Assembly (NCBI RefSeq): GCF_001660705.2
Contig: NZ_LYBV02000031.1
Span: forward strand, 248,001 to 312,000
Length of the DNA stretch: 64,000 nucleotides
Reading direction: 5' to 3'
Source of the DNA: Saccharicrinis aurantiacus
GTDB lineage: Bacteria > Bacteroidota > Bacteroidia > Bacteroidales > Marinilabiliaceae
The position numbers were made by a program, and so were the translations under genes. A model generated the notes under the pieces. That model made no database searches. It had not been told where the DNA came from and saw nothing but the letters and a program-made list of their open reading frames with translations. Positions 1-8,470 of the stretch are shown here, one piece after another; position 1 is the first letter of the stretch, and each line of letters opens with the position of its first letter.

Positions 1-613
1 TTTTATCCAATTCGATGTATAATAATGGAGCTTGCTGCAAAACCTGAGCATTAAAGAAATGAACCCCTTTGTAATATATAGATAAATGCCTCCATTCTTC
101 ATCTTTTATAACTGGAGGAAGTTGCAATAAATCGCCAATAAATAAAACCTGAACTCCACCAAATGCGATGTTTCTTTCTCTTCGAACGGTTCTTAACAAT
201 AAATCAATAGCATCTAATAAATCGGCACGAAGCATACTCACTTCATCAATAACTAGAAGTTCCATTTTTTGTAATACACTTCTTTTATTCTTGTGCATAT
301 GAAATCCCTTCAATAGAGTTCGAGGACTATTAATAGCAACAGAATTTAAAGGGATAGAATTCAACCCTTCATTATCTGGAATAAAAGCGCCAAAGGGCAT
401 CTGAAACAAAGAATGCAAAGTAACTCCACCCGCATTAATAGCAGCAATGCCAGTGGGTGCAGCAATCACTATATTTTTATGTGTTGTTTTGGCAATATTA
501 CGAAGAAAGGTAGTTTTACCAGTTCCCGCCTTTCCTGTTAAGAAAATATGCTGATTGGTGGTATTAATGAATTGTGAAAGAATGTCGGTTAAGCTTGCTG
601 TATTTTGATTCAT
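1..613 (-). CDS. PIF1-like ATP-dependent DNA helicase, N-terminal part (cut by window edge)
   Basis: Reads leftward from an ATG at 611-613 and runs off the left edge, so only about 204 N-terminal residues are present. A Walker A loop (GKAGTGKTT, around residues 27-35) is followed by the motif Ia-like AAPTGIAA and GGVTLHSLF, a Walker B LLVIDEVSML (around 125-135) and a GGVQVLFIGDLLQLPP motif. This order is typical of PIF1/RecD-type superfamily 1B helicases, which unwind DNA 5'-3' and resolve structured DNA. Many Bacteroidota homologues carry extra C-terminal domains, which cannot be seen here. Family call is firm; the exact role is inferred. Confidence 0.85.
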   Translation of the reverse strand, partial: MNQNTASLTDILSQFINTTNQHIFLTGKAGTGKTTFLRNIAKTTHKNIVIAAPTGIAAINAGGVTLHSLFQMPFGAFIPDNEGLNSIPLNSVAINSPRTLLKGFHMHKNKRSVLQKMELLVIDEVSMLRADLLDAIDLLLRTVRRERNIAFGGVQVLFIGDLLQLPPVIKDEEWRHLSIYYKGVHFFNAQVLQQAPLLYIELDK

Positions 614-660
614 AAATTGATTTTATTATTGCACTGCAAATTAATGAATTGATTCGTTTT

Positions 661-2271
661 TTAAAACGAAGAAATATAAGTACTCAAATTTACTTCCCTA
701 TCTAAGTTCATTTTTTTTCTCAGTCTGTAGCGTGCCTTATTCACACTATTGATTGATATTCCTAATAGGTGCGCCATTTCTTTACCTGAGAAGTTAAGTT
801 TGATAAGAGCACATATTTTTAGATCGGCAGGACTCAATTCGGGAAAACTGGTGTTTATATTCTCATAAAATCCTTCGTTAACGGCCATAAACCTACTATT
901 AAAGTCATCCCAAAGTGTTTTACTTTGCTGCGAAATTGATTTTAAAAGACCATCGATTTCATTATTGGATGCTATGTTTTTTAGATGCATAGATAATTGA
1001 TCAACCAGCTCATCTTTTTCAATCAGTTTTAAAGTAGAAGCTGTTAACTCTTTATTCTTTTGCTCAAGCTGGAGTTTGGCTTCCTTTTCTTTTTCTTCTA
1101 TTTCAATAAAAGCACGTTTTTGTTTTTTTATTTTATGCTTGGTATAGATAAAGATTATGAACAGTAGAATAAAGAGAACTAAAGAATAGAGAATAACATT
1201 TATGCGCAACATTTTTTTTTCATGCTCTGCAATTAAAAGATTCTGTATTGCAATTTCTTTATCTTTTTGTTGGATGCTCTCTTGATACTTGTCGCGTGTG
1301 GTTAAGAAATCAGCATTACTTATGGTTCGGGTGCTAAAGTGCTTTTCGTTTATTTCAGAGGCTTTACGTAAGCGTTCACATGCTTGCCTATACCGTCCTA
1401 CTTTGTATTCGAGCCATCCATACCTTTCAAGAATCGAAGCCTTATGGCTCATGTATCTCTTATTATTTTCAAGCGATAAATATGCTTTAGAGTAGTGTTG
1501 TAAGGCCTTCGTGTAGTCCTTTATTCCCTCATAAGCTTCGGCCAAATGTGCATAAATAACTAATAAGTAGCCTTTTGTATTTTTCGGATCCTTAAGGTCC
1601 TCAATTTTCTCAAATTGTTTTGCCGAAGCAATTAAAACAGGGATGGCTTCGTTATATTTCTTTTGCTTTAACAGAATTATCCCCTTTTCGGAATCGATGT
1701 AAGGCGTTTCTTTATTCCCGAGAGCATAACAAGAATCAAGATAAGTAAGAGCCATATTATAGTGCTCAAATTTTCTATGCGCTAAAGCGAGGTTAAAATA
1801 TCTTGATCGCAACTGTGGAGTATTACCATTTGTTTTTTTTAGATTCTTCGATAATTCAACTGATTTATTTAGATACTTTATGGCATCATCTTTTTGGTAG
1901 AACAAATAGTTCAGAATACCATATTTATTATAAGCCTCTGATAATAAAAAAGTATCCTTAAACTGTTCCGCCAAAAAAAGCGCCTGACCCCCATAATCAA
2001 ATGCAGAACTATATTTTTCGTTTACACGATAGATATCACTTAATGTAAGAATAGCTTCTAACAACTTGGTAGTATCCGAATCTGACGTAGCTGTATTGTG
2101 TATTAATTTAAGGAGTATAATAGCCGAATCAGGATTAGAAACAGAGGTAATACTTAAATTCTGCATATCATCATACGATAAATTTTTAGTATCGTCTTTG
2201 TCTACTGCTAAAGCAGAATAATAAAATAGACTAAAGAATAATACTGGTAAAATAAGTTTCATAAAATACAT
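661..2271 (-). CDS. TPR-containing membrane regulator with C-terminal LuxR-type HTH
   Basis: A 536-residue protein with an N-terminal export signal (MKLILPVLFFSLFYYSALA, after an in-frame ATG 9 bp into the ORF). Helical tetratricopeptide-like repeats fill roughly residues 50-330, followed by a single membrane span (about 355-377, LYSLVLFILLFIIFIYT), a Lys/Glu-rich coiled coil (about 380-430), and a C-terminal helix-turn-helix with LSPADLKICALI and GKEMAHLLGISINSVNKAR. This is the layout of Bacteroidota one-protein sensors in which periplasmic TPRs sense a signal and a cytoplasmic LuxR/GerE-like HTH binds DNA. It is divergent from the GH2 glycosidase gene, so local control of that gene is a reasonable inference. 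The ligand is unknown. Confidence 0.82.
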   Translation of the reverse strand: MYFMKLILPVLFFSLFYYSALAVDKDDTKNLSYDDMQNLSITSVSNPDSAIILLKLIHNTATSDSDTTKLLEAILTLSDIYRVNEKYSSAFDYGGQALFLAEQFKDTFLLSEAYNKYGILNYLFYQKDDAIKYLNKSVELSKNLKKTNGNTPQLRSRYFNLALAHRKFEHYNMALTYLDSCYALGNKETPYIDSEKGIILLKQKKYNEAIPVLIASAKQFEKIEDLKDPKNTKGYLLVIYAHLAEAYEGIKDYTKALQHYSKAYLSLENNKRYMSHKASILERYGWLEYKVGRYRQACERLRKASEINEKHFSTRTISNADFLTTRDKYQESIQQKDKEIAIQNLLIAEHEKKMLRINVILYSLVLFILLFIIFIYTKHKIKKQKRAFIEIEEKEKEAKLQLEQKNKELTASTLKLIEKDELVDQLSMHLKNIASNNEIDGLLKSISQQSKTLWDDFNSRFMAVNEGFYENINTSFPELSPADLKICALIKLNFSGKEMAHLLGISINSVNKARYRLRKKMNLDREVNLSTYISSF

Positions 2272-2318
2272 ATATACAATTAATTAGTAATTTTCGTACA
2301 AGATGAGGGCTGTCCTTG

Positions 2319-2348
2319 TGTCTCATTAAAAATCTTCAATGTCTCATT
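2319..2348. promoter_or_regulatory. Direct repeat in the divergent regulator/GH2 promoter region (possible operator)
   Basis: TGTCTCATT occurs at 2319-2327 and again at 2340-2348, exactly 21 bp apart (two helical turns). TGTCC lies just outside at 2311 and again near 2351. The site sits between the divergent HTH regulator and the glycosidase. Same-face direct repeats of this kind are typical of operators; binding is inferred, not shown. Confidence 0.4.
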
Positions 2349-2428
2349 TTTGTCCTAGTGCAAAAATAGAAATTAAGACTTTCGATTCATAAAATTGCAA
2401 TAGCTAATAAGAACTCAAATTGATAAAA

Positions 2429-4993
2429 ATGCAAAACAAAAAATTATCATTAAAATTAAGTCTAGTTACTCTTTTAATAAGTTTCAGTTTTTTGTGTTCA
2501 GCGCAAAAAGCAAATCTAGAAAATTTTAATAATGGATGGTTTTTTACGGAGTCAGATTCTGTGAACTATTCATTAACTACCTACAGCCCCAAACATTGGC
2601 AAAAGCTCGATTTACCTCATGATTGGAGTATTGCTTATGATTTTTCAAAAGAACTAGAAGGTTGTACAGCCTATTTGCCAGGGGGAATTGGTTGGTATAG
2701 TAAGATTTTTAATACCCCAATTAATAATGATCAGAAATGCTATATCATTTTTGATGGTGTTTATAACAATGCCGAATTTTGGTTAAACGGGATGCGTATT
2801 GGCGATCACCCTTATGGTTATGCCCCAATTTATTATGATTTAACAGATTTGCTAGCTCCCGAAGGACAAGAAAATCGAATTTCTGTTCGTGTTGATCACA
2901 GTAGGTATGCCGATTCTAGATGGTATACTGGGTCTGGTATATACCGAAATGTACAGTTGTTAACTGTTGATAAGTTGCATATTCCTGTTTGGGGAACATT
3001 TATTACCACTCCAAAAGTAAGCGATGAACTTGCGGTGGCTAATTTAAAAATAGAGATAGCCAATGATTATAGCATTAAAGAAGAAGCTCTTCTAATAACT
3101 GATATTTACGATCCGAAGGGCCAAAAAGTAAGTACGGTTGAGACTCCTGTTTCAGTAAATGCGAATGATAAAGTGACTTTTGAGCAAAATTTCGATATTA
3201 AAAATCCGCAGTTATGGGGCATTCAAACGCCTAACTTATATATGGCTAAATCTCGAATTCTGCTAAATAACAGAGTTCTTGAAACTCGAAATACTACTTT
3301 CGGAATACGTACTTTCCATTTTGATAAGGACAAGGGATTTTTCTTAAATGGAGAAAATATGAAGATTAAAGGAGTGTGCTTACACCACGATGCCGGAATT
3401 GTTGGTACAGCTGTGCCGAAGGATGTTTGGCGCCGAAGACTTCAATTATTGAAAGATGGAGGATGTAATGCAATTAGGAGTGCACATAACCCAGCCTCAG
3501 ACGAGTTTTTAGATCTATGTGATGAAATGGGGTTTTTGGTGCAAAATGAATTTTACGATGAGTGGGATTTGCCTAAGGATAAGCGATTCAATATGCAAGA
3601 TAAGGTTGTAGATTATATAACTCGTGGCCATTCTGAGCACTTTCAATTGTGGGCTGAAACGGATTTAAAAAATGTGATGTTAGCGAGTCGTAATCACCCT
3701 AGTATTTTTCAGTGGAGTATTGGTAATGAAATTGAATGGACTTATGCTGGTAACAGAGGAGCAACAGGTATTTTTAAAGAAGAAGATAAGGACAATAAAA
3801 TGGATTGGACCAATTGGCGCACCGAAATACCCCCACACTCGCCGGAGCAAGTGCGCGAATACTGGAAGAACTTTCCTGAGCAAACATTTAATATGGGTAC
3901 AACCGCAGCTAAATTAGCAAAGTGGACACGCGAATTAGATACAACACGTCCGGTTACCGCCAATTGTATTTTACCTACTTCTAGTTTTGAAACAGGATAT
4001 ACCGATGTGTTAGATATTGTAGGTTTTAGTTATAAGCCTCATAAATATGATTATTTCAAAAAAACGTATCCCGATAAGGTAATGATGGGAACAGAAAATG
4101 TACCTCGTTATTATGAATGGAAAGCAGTGAAGGATAGAGATTTTATTTCAGGATTATTTCTATGGACTGGAGTAGATTACATGGGCGAACGCAGAGTAAA
4201 GCATTGGCCTGACAAGGTAACACCGCAGGGACCACTTGATATTGCTGGTTTTCCTCGCGGATCTTATTACATGTTTAAAGCCTTATGGCGCGATGATATT
4301 CCGGTAATTAGCATGTATTCGCAAACGCAGAAGAAATCGGTTTATAAAGTTGCGGAGAATGGTAAGGTTGTAGAAAAGAAAAAAGGATATTGGAAATTGG
4401 CTCCTAGAGAGTGGCAAAATGTAAATCCTCATTGGAATTATAATGATGGAGAAGTTACAATTGTTGAAGTTTATTCAAATTGTCCTGAAGTTGAGTTGTT
4501 CCAGAATGGTAAGTCATTAGGAAAACAGTATCTGAAAGATCAGGATGATTATACATACAAATGGGCAGTTAATTATAAGGATGGCAAAATTGTAGCCAAG
4601 GGAACAAAAGACGGTAAAAGAGTATCTACTTCTCTTGAGACTGTTGGCGAACCAGCGGCCATTCGATTAACTCCTGATCGAAAATCAATCCTTGCCAATA
4701 ATACCGATGTTGTTCATGTAGTTGCTCAACTTATTGATAAAAAAGGTAGGGAAGTTAAAAATGTGGATACAGAAATTACTTTTGAAATTAATGGTGAGCA
4801 TCGATTTTTAGGGACAGACTGTGGAAATACTAAGAAACTAGCTAGTTTTAAAGGTATGACAGTACCCACCGAATTTGGAAGATGTTTATTAATGCTACAA
4901 GCCACCAATATACCCTCAACTATTAAAGTTTCAGCTAAAGCAAAATCTGGTTTGGCACAGAATAAAATGCTAGAAGTAATTGTTAAGGAATAA
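2429..4993 (+). CDS. Secreted glycoside hydrolase family 2 protein (beta-galactosidase-like)
   Basis: I chose the ATG at 2429; the reading frame also has a TTG at 2420. The 854-residue product begins with a signal peptide ending near FLCSAQ. The N-terminal jelly-roll has the GH2 hallmark LPHDWSI, followed by an Ig-like domain and a TIM barrel (about 300-600) with IRSAHNP, the acid/base Glu in QWSIGNEIEW (Glu434) and a nucleophile Glu in MGTENVPRYY (Glu556). The C-terminal part (about 600-854) resembles the extra beta-sandwich domains of polysaccharide-utilisation GH2 enzymes. It hydrolyses beta-glycosides, probably beta-galactosides or uronides, in the periplasm or outside; the substrate cannot be told. 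No SusC/SusD genes are nearby. The gene is divergent from an HTH regulator. Confidence 0.88.
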   Translation: MQNKKLSLKLSLVTLLISFSFLCSAQKANLENFNNGWFFTESDSVNYSLTTYSPKHWQKLDLPHDWSIAYDFSKELEGCTAYLPGGIGWYSKIFNTPINNDQKCYIIFDGVYNNAEFWLNGMRIGDHPYGYAPIYYDLTDLLAPEGQENRISVRVDHSRYADSRWYTGSGIYRNVQLLTVDKLHIPVWGTFITTPKVSDELAVANLKIEIANDYSIKEEALLITDIYDPKGQKVSTVETPVSVNANDKVTFEQNFDIKNPQLWGIQTPNLYMAKSRILLNNRVLETRNTTFGIRTFHFDKDKGFFLNGENMKIKGVCLHHDAGIVGTAVPKDVWRRRLQLLKDGGCNAIRSAHNPASDEFLDLCDEMGFLVQNEFYDEWDLPKDKRFNMQDKVVDYITRGHSEHFQLWAETDLKNVMLASRNHPSIFQWSIGNEIEWTYAGNRGATGIFKEEDKDNKMDWTNWRTEIPPHSPEQVREYWKNFPEQTFNMGTTAAKLAKWTRELDTTRPVTANCILPTSSFETGYTDVLDIVGFSYKPHKYDYFKKTYPDKVMMGTENVPRYYEWKAVKDRDFISGLFLWTGVDYMGERRVKHWPDKVTPQGPLDIAGFPRGSYYMFKALWRDDIPVISMYSQTQKKSVYKVAENGKVVEKKKGYWKLAPREWQNVNPHWNYNDGEVTIVEVYSNCPEVELFQNGKSLGKQYLKDQDDYTYKWAVNYKDGKIVAKGTKDGKRVSTSLETVGEPAAIRLTPDRKSILANNTDVVHVVAQLIDKKGREVKNVDTEITFEINGEHRFLGTDCGNTKKLASFKGMTVPTEFGRCLLMLQATNIPSTIKVSAKAKSGLAQNKMLEVIVKE

Positions 4994-5003
4994 AATTATG
5001 TAT

Positions 5004-5040
5004 TAAGCTGAGTTCTTCAATTTTAATCGATCTCAGCTTA
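5004..5040 (+). terminator. Stem-loop downstream of the GH2 gene
   Basis: TAAGCTGAG (5004-5012) pairs perfectly with CTCAGCTTA (5032-5040) across a 19-nt loop. There is no T-run after it, so it may be an mRNA 3' stabilising hairpin rather than a strong intrinsic terminator. Confidence 0.4.
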
Positions 5041-5110
5041 CTAAGTTAGATAGAGAGAATTGATAATTATTTATTTTTATAAGTGACATATAGATTGTTC
5101 GAGAATTATT

Positions 5111-5118
5111 TACTTTTG
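5111..5118 (+). promoter_or_regulatory. Bacteroidota -7 promoter element of the DMT transporter gene
   Basis: TACTTTTG fits TAnnTTTG. Transcription would begin about 6-8 bases downstream, which places the in-frame GTG at 5118 outside the transcript and supports the ATG at 5136 as the start. No clear upstream TTG at normal spacing. Confidence 0.55.
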
Positions 5119-5135
5119 TGGCCTTAAATAACGCA

Positions 5136-6029
5136 ATGTCAAAAGAAAGTATCCGAACATATCTATATGTTTTAATAGCAATGGTTTGTTGGGCGTTCTC
5201 GTTTGTATGGTCAAAAGTTGCATACGAGTCCTTTAATCCAATTAGCACCATTTTTTTTCGTCTTATAATAAGCGCTTTTGTGCTAATTGCCTTTTTAAAA
5301 GTAAGTAAAAGGTGGGTTCCTATTCAGCGTAAGCATTATAAGGTATTTGTAACCCTAGCTTTTTTCGAACCATTCCTGTATTTTATGGGCGAGAGCTTTG
5401 GTCTGAAGTTGGTATCGAGCACATTGGCAGCCGTTATTATTTCAACAATTCCATTAATTACTCCAATATTTGGGTGGCTTTTGTATAAAGAAAGAATCTC
5501 TCCTTTAACTATTGGCGGCTTAATTATTTCATTTTTCGGAGTTGGGATAATGATTTTTGAGAATGGCTTTGAGCTAGCAGCCTCATTGGTTGGAATACTA
5601 CTGATGTTTCTGGCCGTTTTTTCTACTATAGGTTATGCGGTTACCTTAAAGAAATTGGCTAACGTTTACCCTCCAGTTACTATAATTGCATGTCAGAGTT
5701 TTATCGGAATTTTTATGTTTTTGCCGCTTTTTTTGATTCTCGATGTAAAAACGTTGTTCGAAGCTAGTATATCTTCCTCTTCCGTTTTAGCCATTGTGCA
5801 GTTAGCTATTTTTGCCTCTTCAATTGCGTTTATCTTTTTTACTAAGGCTATCAAAAAACTGGGTGTTACAAAAACAAATATGTTTATAAATCTGATACCT
5901 GTTTTTACAGCATTTTTTGCTTGGCTAATCCGAGGAGATGTTATTGATATGCAAAAGATAATTGGGATTACCATTGTAATATGCGGACTATTTATTTCTC
6001 AAATTAAATTTACAAAAAGTGAAGCTTGA
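5136..6029 (+). CDS. EamA/DMT-family transporter
   Basis: A 297-residue, ten-helix membrane protein made of two EamA repeats (about residues 8-140 and 150-295), each starting with a Trp/Phe-rich helix (MVCWAFSFVWSKVAYES; GYAVTLKKLANVYPPVTI) and a Pro-containing helix (VFVTLAFFEPFLYFMGE). The family exports or imports small metabolites such as amino acids or nucleotide-sugar precursors; the substrate is not predictable. The ATG at 5136 is preferred over GTG 5118 because of the promoter position. The gene overlaps the next by 11 bp, indicating co-transcription. Confidence 0.88.
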   Translation: MSKESIRTYLYVLIAMVCWAFSFVWSKVAYESFNPISTIFFRLIISAFVLIAFLKVSKRWVPIQRKHYKVFVTLAFFEPFLYFMGESFGLKLVSSTLAAVIISTIPLITPIFGWLLYKERISPLTIGGLIISFFGVGIMIFENGFELAASLVGILLMFLAVFSTIGYAVTLKKLANVYPPVTIIACQSFIGIFMFLPLFLILDVKTLFEASISSSSVLAIVQLAIFASSIAFIFFTKAIKKLGVTKTNMFINLIPVFTAFFAWLIRGDVIDMQKIIGITIVICGLFISQIKFTKSEA

Positions 6030-6510
6030 TTTAGAACGATATAAAGAAATGAGCCTGAATAAGGCCAAGGAAAATAAAGCATTCTTAACTCGATTGAGAA
6101 AAAAAAAGCCAAAGGATTTGGATGCTGTTACTCATGATGCGCATGTTGATGCCTTTGAGAAAATTGATTGTCTTGAGTGTGCCAATTGTTGCAAATCAAT
6201 AAGTCCAATAATTATAGATAGAGATATTGATAAAATAGCCCGTCACCTCAAAATGAAAAGACCAGAGGTTATGGATCAGTACTTTATTCAGGATGAGGAT
6301 AATGATTATGTATTTAAGGAAACACCGTGCCCATTTTTAATGCCAGATAATTATTGCATGATTTACGAGGCTCGTCCGCGCGCTTGTAAAGAATATCCCC
6401 ATACGGATAGAAAAAGGTTTTATCAGATTTTAAATCTTACTTATAAAAACACTTTTGTATGTCCGGCTGTTAACGAAGTTGTTGAAACATTAAAGGATAC
6501 GTATTCGTAG
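6019..6510 (+). CDS. YkgJ-family cysteine cluster protein
   Basis: 163 residues, read from a GTG at 6019 that overlaps the 3' end of the transporter gene; an alternative ATG is at 6049. It carries the metal-cluster pattern of the YkgJ/UPF0153 family: CLECANCCKS, then CPFL, YCMIYEARPRACKEYP and a later Cys. Members are thought to chelate Zn or Fe-S; no enzymatic role is established. The overlap implies translational coupling with the transporter, but a functional link is not evident. Confidence 0.82.
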   Translation: MKLDLERYKEMSLNKAKENKAFLTRLRKKKPKDLDAVTHDAHVDAFEKIDCLECANCCKSISPIIIDRDIDKIARHLKMKRPEVMDQYFIQDEDNDYVFKETPCPFLMPDNYCMIYEARPRACKEYPHTDRKRFYQILNLTYKNTFVCPAVNEVVETLKDTYS

Positions 6511-6512
6511 TG

Positions 6513-6520
6513 TAAATTTG
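6513..6520 (+). promoter_or_regulatory. Candidate -7 element for the porQ-like gene
   Basis: TAAATTTG fits TAnnTTTG, 53 bp before the porQ-like ATG. A small stem-loop (GCACTAA 6530-6536 with TTAGTGC 6545-6551) follows within the predicted leader. The upstream hexamer is not recognisable at normal spacing. Confidence 0.35.
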
Positions 6521-6572
6521 TGTATTTATGCACTAAATTTAATATTAGTGCGTTCTAGTTTTTGGGAAGTAT

Positions 6573-7574
6573 ATGAAGAAATCCATAATAGTCATATTAA
6601 TAGCATGTTGTTCTCTTGTAATTAGAGCTCAAAAAGGCGGCAGTAGTACGTACGATTTCTTAAATCTTACTAGCTCAGCTAAAGTAGGTGCTTTAGGCGG
6701 AAATAATATCTCATTAAAGGATAGTACTGATTTAAATATGGCTTACCATAATCCTGCATTATTGCATGCTTCAATGGATAATAGTTTGGTGTTTAATTTT
6801 GTGCCTTACGTTGGAGATACACAATATGGCTATGTAGGTTTTGGTAAGGAGTTTAAGAATGTGGGTACCTTTAGTATCGGCATTATGAATATGAATTATG
6901 GCGAGTTTGATAGAGCCGATGATGTTGGAAATATATTAGGTACATTCTCGGCTGCAGAGTATAGTTTTAACATTGCATATTCCCGACAGTTTTCTCCAAA
7001 CTTTTCTATGGGTATGGCTATAAAGCCCATCTACTCAAAAATGGATACCTATCAATCGTTCGGAATAGCTACTGATTTTGGAATCGCTTATTTTAAAGCA
7101 GAATCAGGTTTTTCTTTTGGTGCAACTATTAAAAACCTAGGCTCGCAGATTACATCATATGACGATACATACGAAGAATTACCCACTGACTTTCAAATTG
7201 GTATTTCAAAAAAGTTGAAGCATGCTCCATTTCGTTTTTCAATAACAGCTCAAAATTTATTGGTTTGGGATACAGATATTGAAAATGAGGATGACAACTA
7301 TGTAAGTGACGACATTAGTTTTGGCGATAATCTATTACGACATATGGTATTTGGGGTAGAGTTTTTACCTACAAAAAATTTTCATGTTGACTTTGGATAT
7401 AATCATAAACGAAGAAAAGAATTGGGTTACTCTGAAAAAATGTCGACAGCAGGCTTTTCATGGGGCTTTGGGTTCAAGGCTTATAAATTTCATGTAGCAT
7501 ATGGTTCTGCTCGATATCATTTAGGAGGCACATCAAACCATTTCTCCATCTCAACAAACTTATCTAGTTTTTAG
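6573..7574 (+). CDS. porQ: Type IX secretion system protein PorQ-like outer membrane barrel
   Basis: 333 residues with a signal peptide (MKKSIIVILIACCSLVIRA) and a beta-barrel-like body of alternating strands. The segment SSAKVGALGGNNISLKD followed by NMAYHNPALL is the N-terminal signature of the PorV/PorQ branch of FadL-like barrels, and the lack of a long C-terminal extension fits PorQ better than PorV. PorQ is known in Bacteroidota to be needed for type IX secretion of proteins with C-terminal sorting domains across the outer membrane. No other T9SS genes are adjacent, which is normal since they are scattered. The family is clear; the PorQ assignment is by overall likeness. Confidence 0.75.
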   Translation: MKKSIIVILIACCSLVIRAQKGGSSTYDFLNLTSSAKVGALGGNNISLKDSTDLNMAYHNPALLHASMDNSLVFNFVPYVGDTQYGYVGFGKEFKNVGTFSIGIMNMNYGEFDRADDVGNILGTFSAAEYSFNIAYSRQFSPNFSMGMAIKPIYSKMDTYQSFGIATDFGIAYFKAESGFSFGATIKNLGSQITSYDDTYEELPTDFQIGISKKLKHAPFRFSITAQNLLVWDTDIENEDDNYVSDDISFGDNLLRHMVFGVEFLPTKNFHVDFGYNHKRRKELGYSEKMSTAGFSWGFGFKAYKFHVAYGSARYHLGGTSNHFSISTNLSSF

Positions 7575-7646
7575 TTGTTAAAATTATTTCAAATTATTAG
7601 AATGTTACGATTGCTAAAAAAGCGTAGTTAAAAAAAACATTTTAAC

Positions 7647-7654
7647 TATATTTG
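7647..7654 (+). promoter_or_regulatory. -7 element upstream of the bifunctional nuclease gene
   Basis: TATATTTG matches TAnnTTTG, 69 bp before the ATG at 7723. Confidence 0.45.
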
Positions 7655-7722
7655 TTTTTAATGGATTATAGTACAGTATTTATCTTGTGGTTATAATCTC
7701 GTCATATATCTAAGCATACTAA

Positions 7723-8316
7723 ATGAATAATAAGAAAATTAAACTTAATATACTAGGTTTATCATATAGTCAAACGCAGTCTGGTGCCTATGCATTAGTT
7801 TTAGCAGAGGAAGAAGGCGAAAGAAGAATTCCTATTATTATAGGTGGTGTAGAAGCACAATCTATTGCAATTAAGTTAGAAGGACTTGAACCTCCACGCC
7901 CTTTAACACACGATTTATTTTTAAATTTTTCCAAAGCTTTTAAAGTAGAAATTACTGAGGTGATAATTTATAAGCTTGAGGAAGGTATTTTTTACTCAGA
8001 ATTGGTTTGTATTAAGGATGGAGAAGAAATACGTATTGATTCACGTACATCAGATGCTGTTGCACTTTCTTTAAGATTTAATTGTCCTATTTATACTTTT
8101 GATTCAATTATTGAAACAGCAGGTATAGTTTTGGAAGAAAGTAAAGAATCTGGTACGAAAGTTGATGTGTCAGAAAGCGCGAGTTCTACTTCAAATGATA
8201 AATATGGTAATCAATCTGTAGATGAATTGAAAAAATCATTGCAAGAAGCCATTGCCAAAGAAGATTACGAGAAGGCATCTGAAATTAGCGCCGAAATTAA
8301 GAAGCGCGAAGAGTAA
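7723..8316 (+). CDS. Bifunctional nuclease family (DUF151) protein with UVR motif
   Basis: 197 residues. The first 135 match the DUF151/BFN fold (VEAQSIAIKLEGLEPPRPLTHDL; DSRTSDAVALSLRFNCPIYT); after an acidic Ser-rich linker, the C-terminal 35 residues are a UVR helix pair (LKKSLQEAIAKEDYEKASEI) as found in UvrB/UvrC and Clp proteins. Plant and bacterial relatives have DNase/RNase activity, but most bacterial members are uncharacterised. Monocistronic with its own promoter. Confidence 0.85.
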   Translation: MNNKKIKLNILGLSYSQTQSGAYALVLAEEEGERRIPIIIGGVEAQSIAIKLEGLEPPRPLTHDLFLNFSKAFKVEITEVIIYKLEEGIFYSELVCIKDGEEIRIDSRTSDAVALSLRFNCPIYTFDSIIETAGIVLEESKESGTKVDVSESASSTSNDKYGNQSVDELKKSLQEAIAKEDYEKASEISAEIKKREE

Positions 8317-8470
8317 TTGCTAAAGTGATCATTTATATCTTATATTAATTTTCTATTTGTAAAATTAGTATTCGAAGAGGTCTACAAAATATCTTATAAA
8401 TTAATTTGGATGAAGAAACTCCTATTTTCAATGGTTGGATTATTCTTATTATCCAGACATAAGCAGTAAT

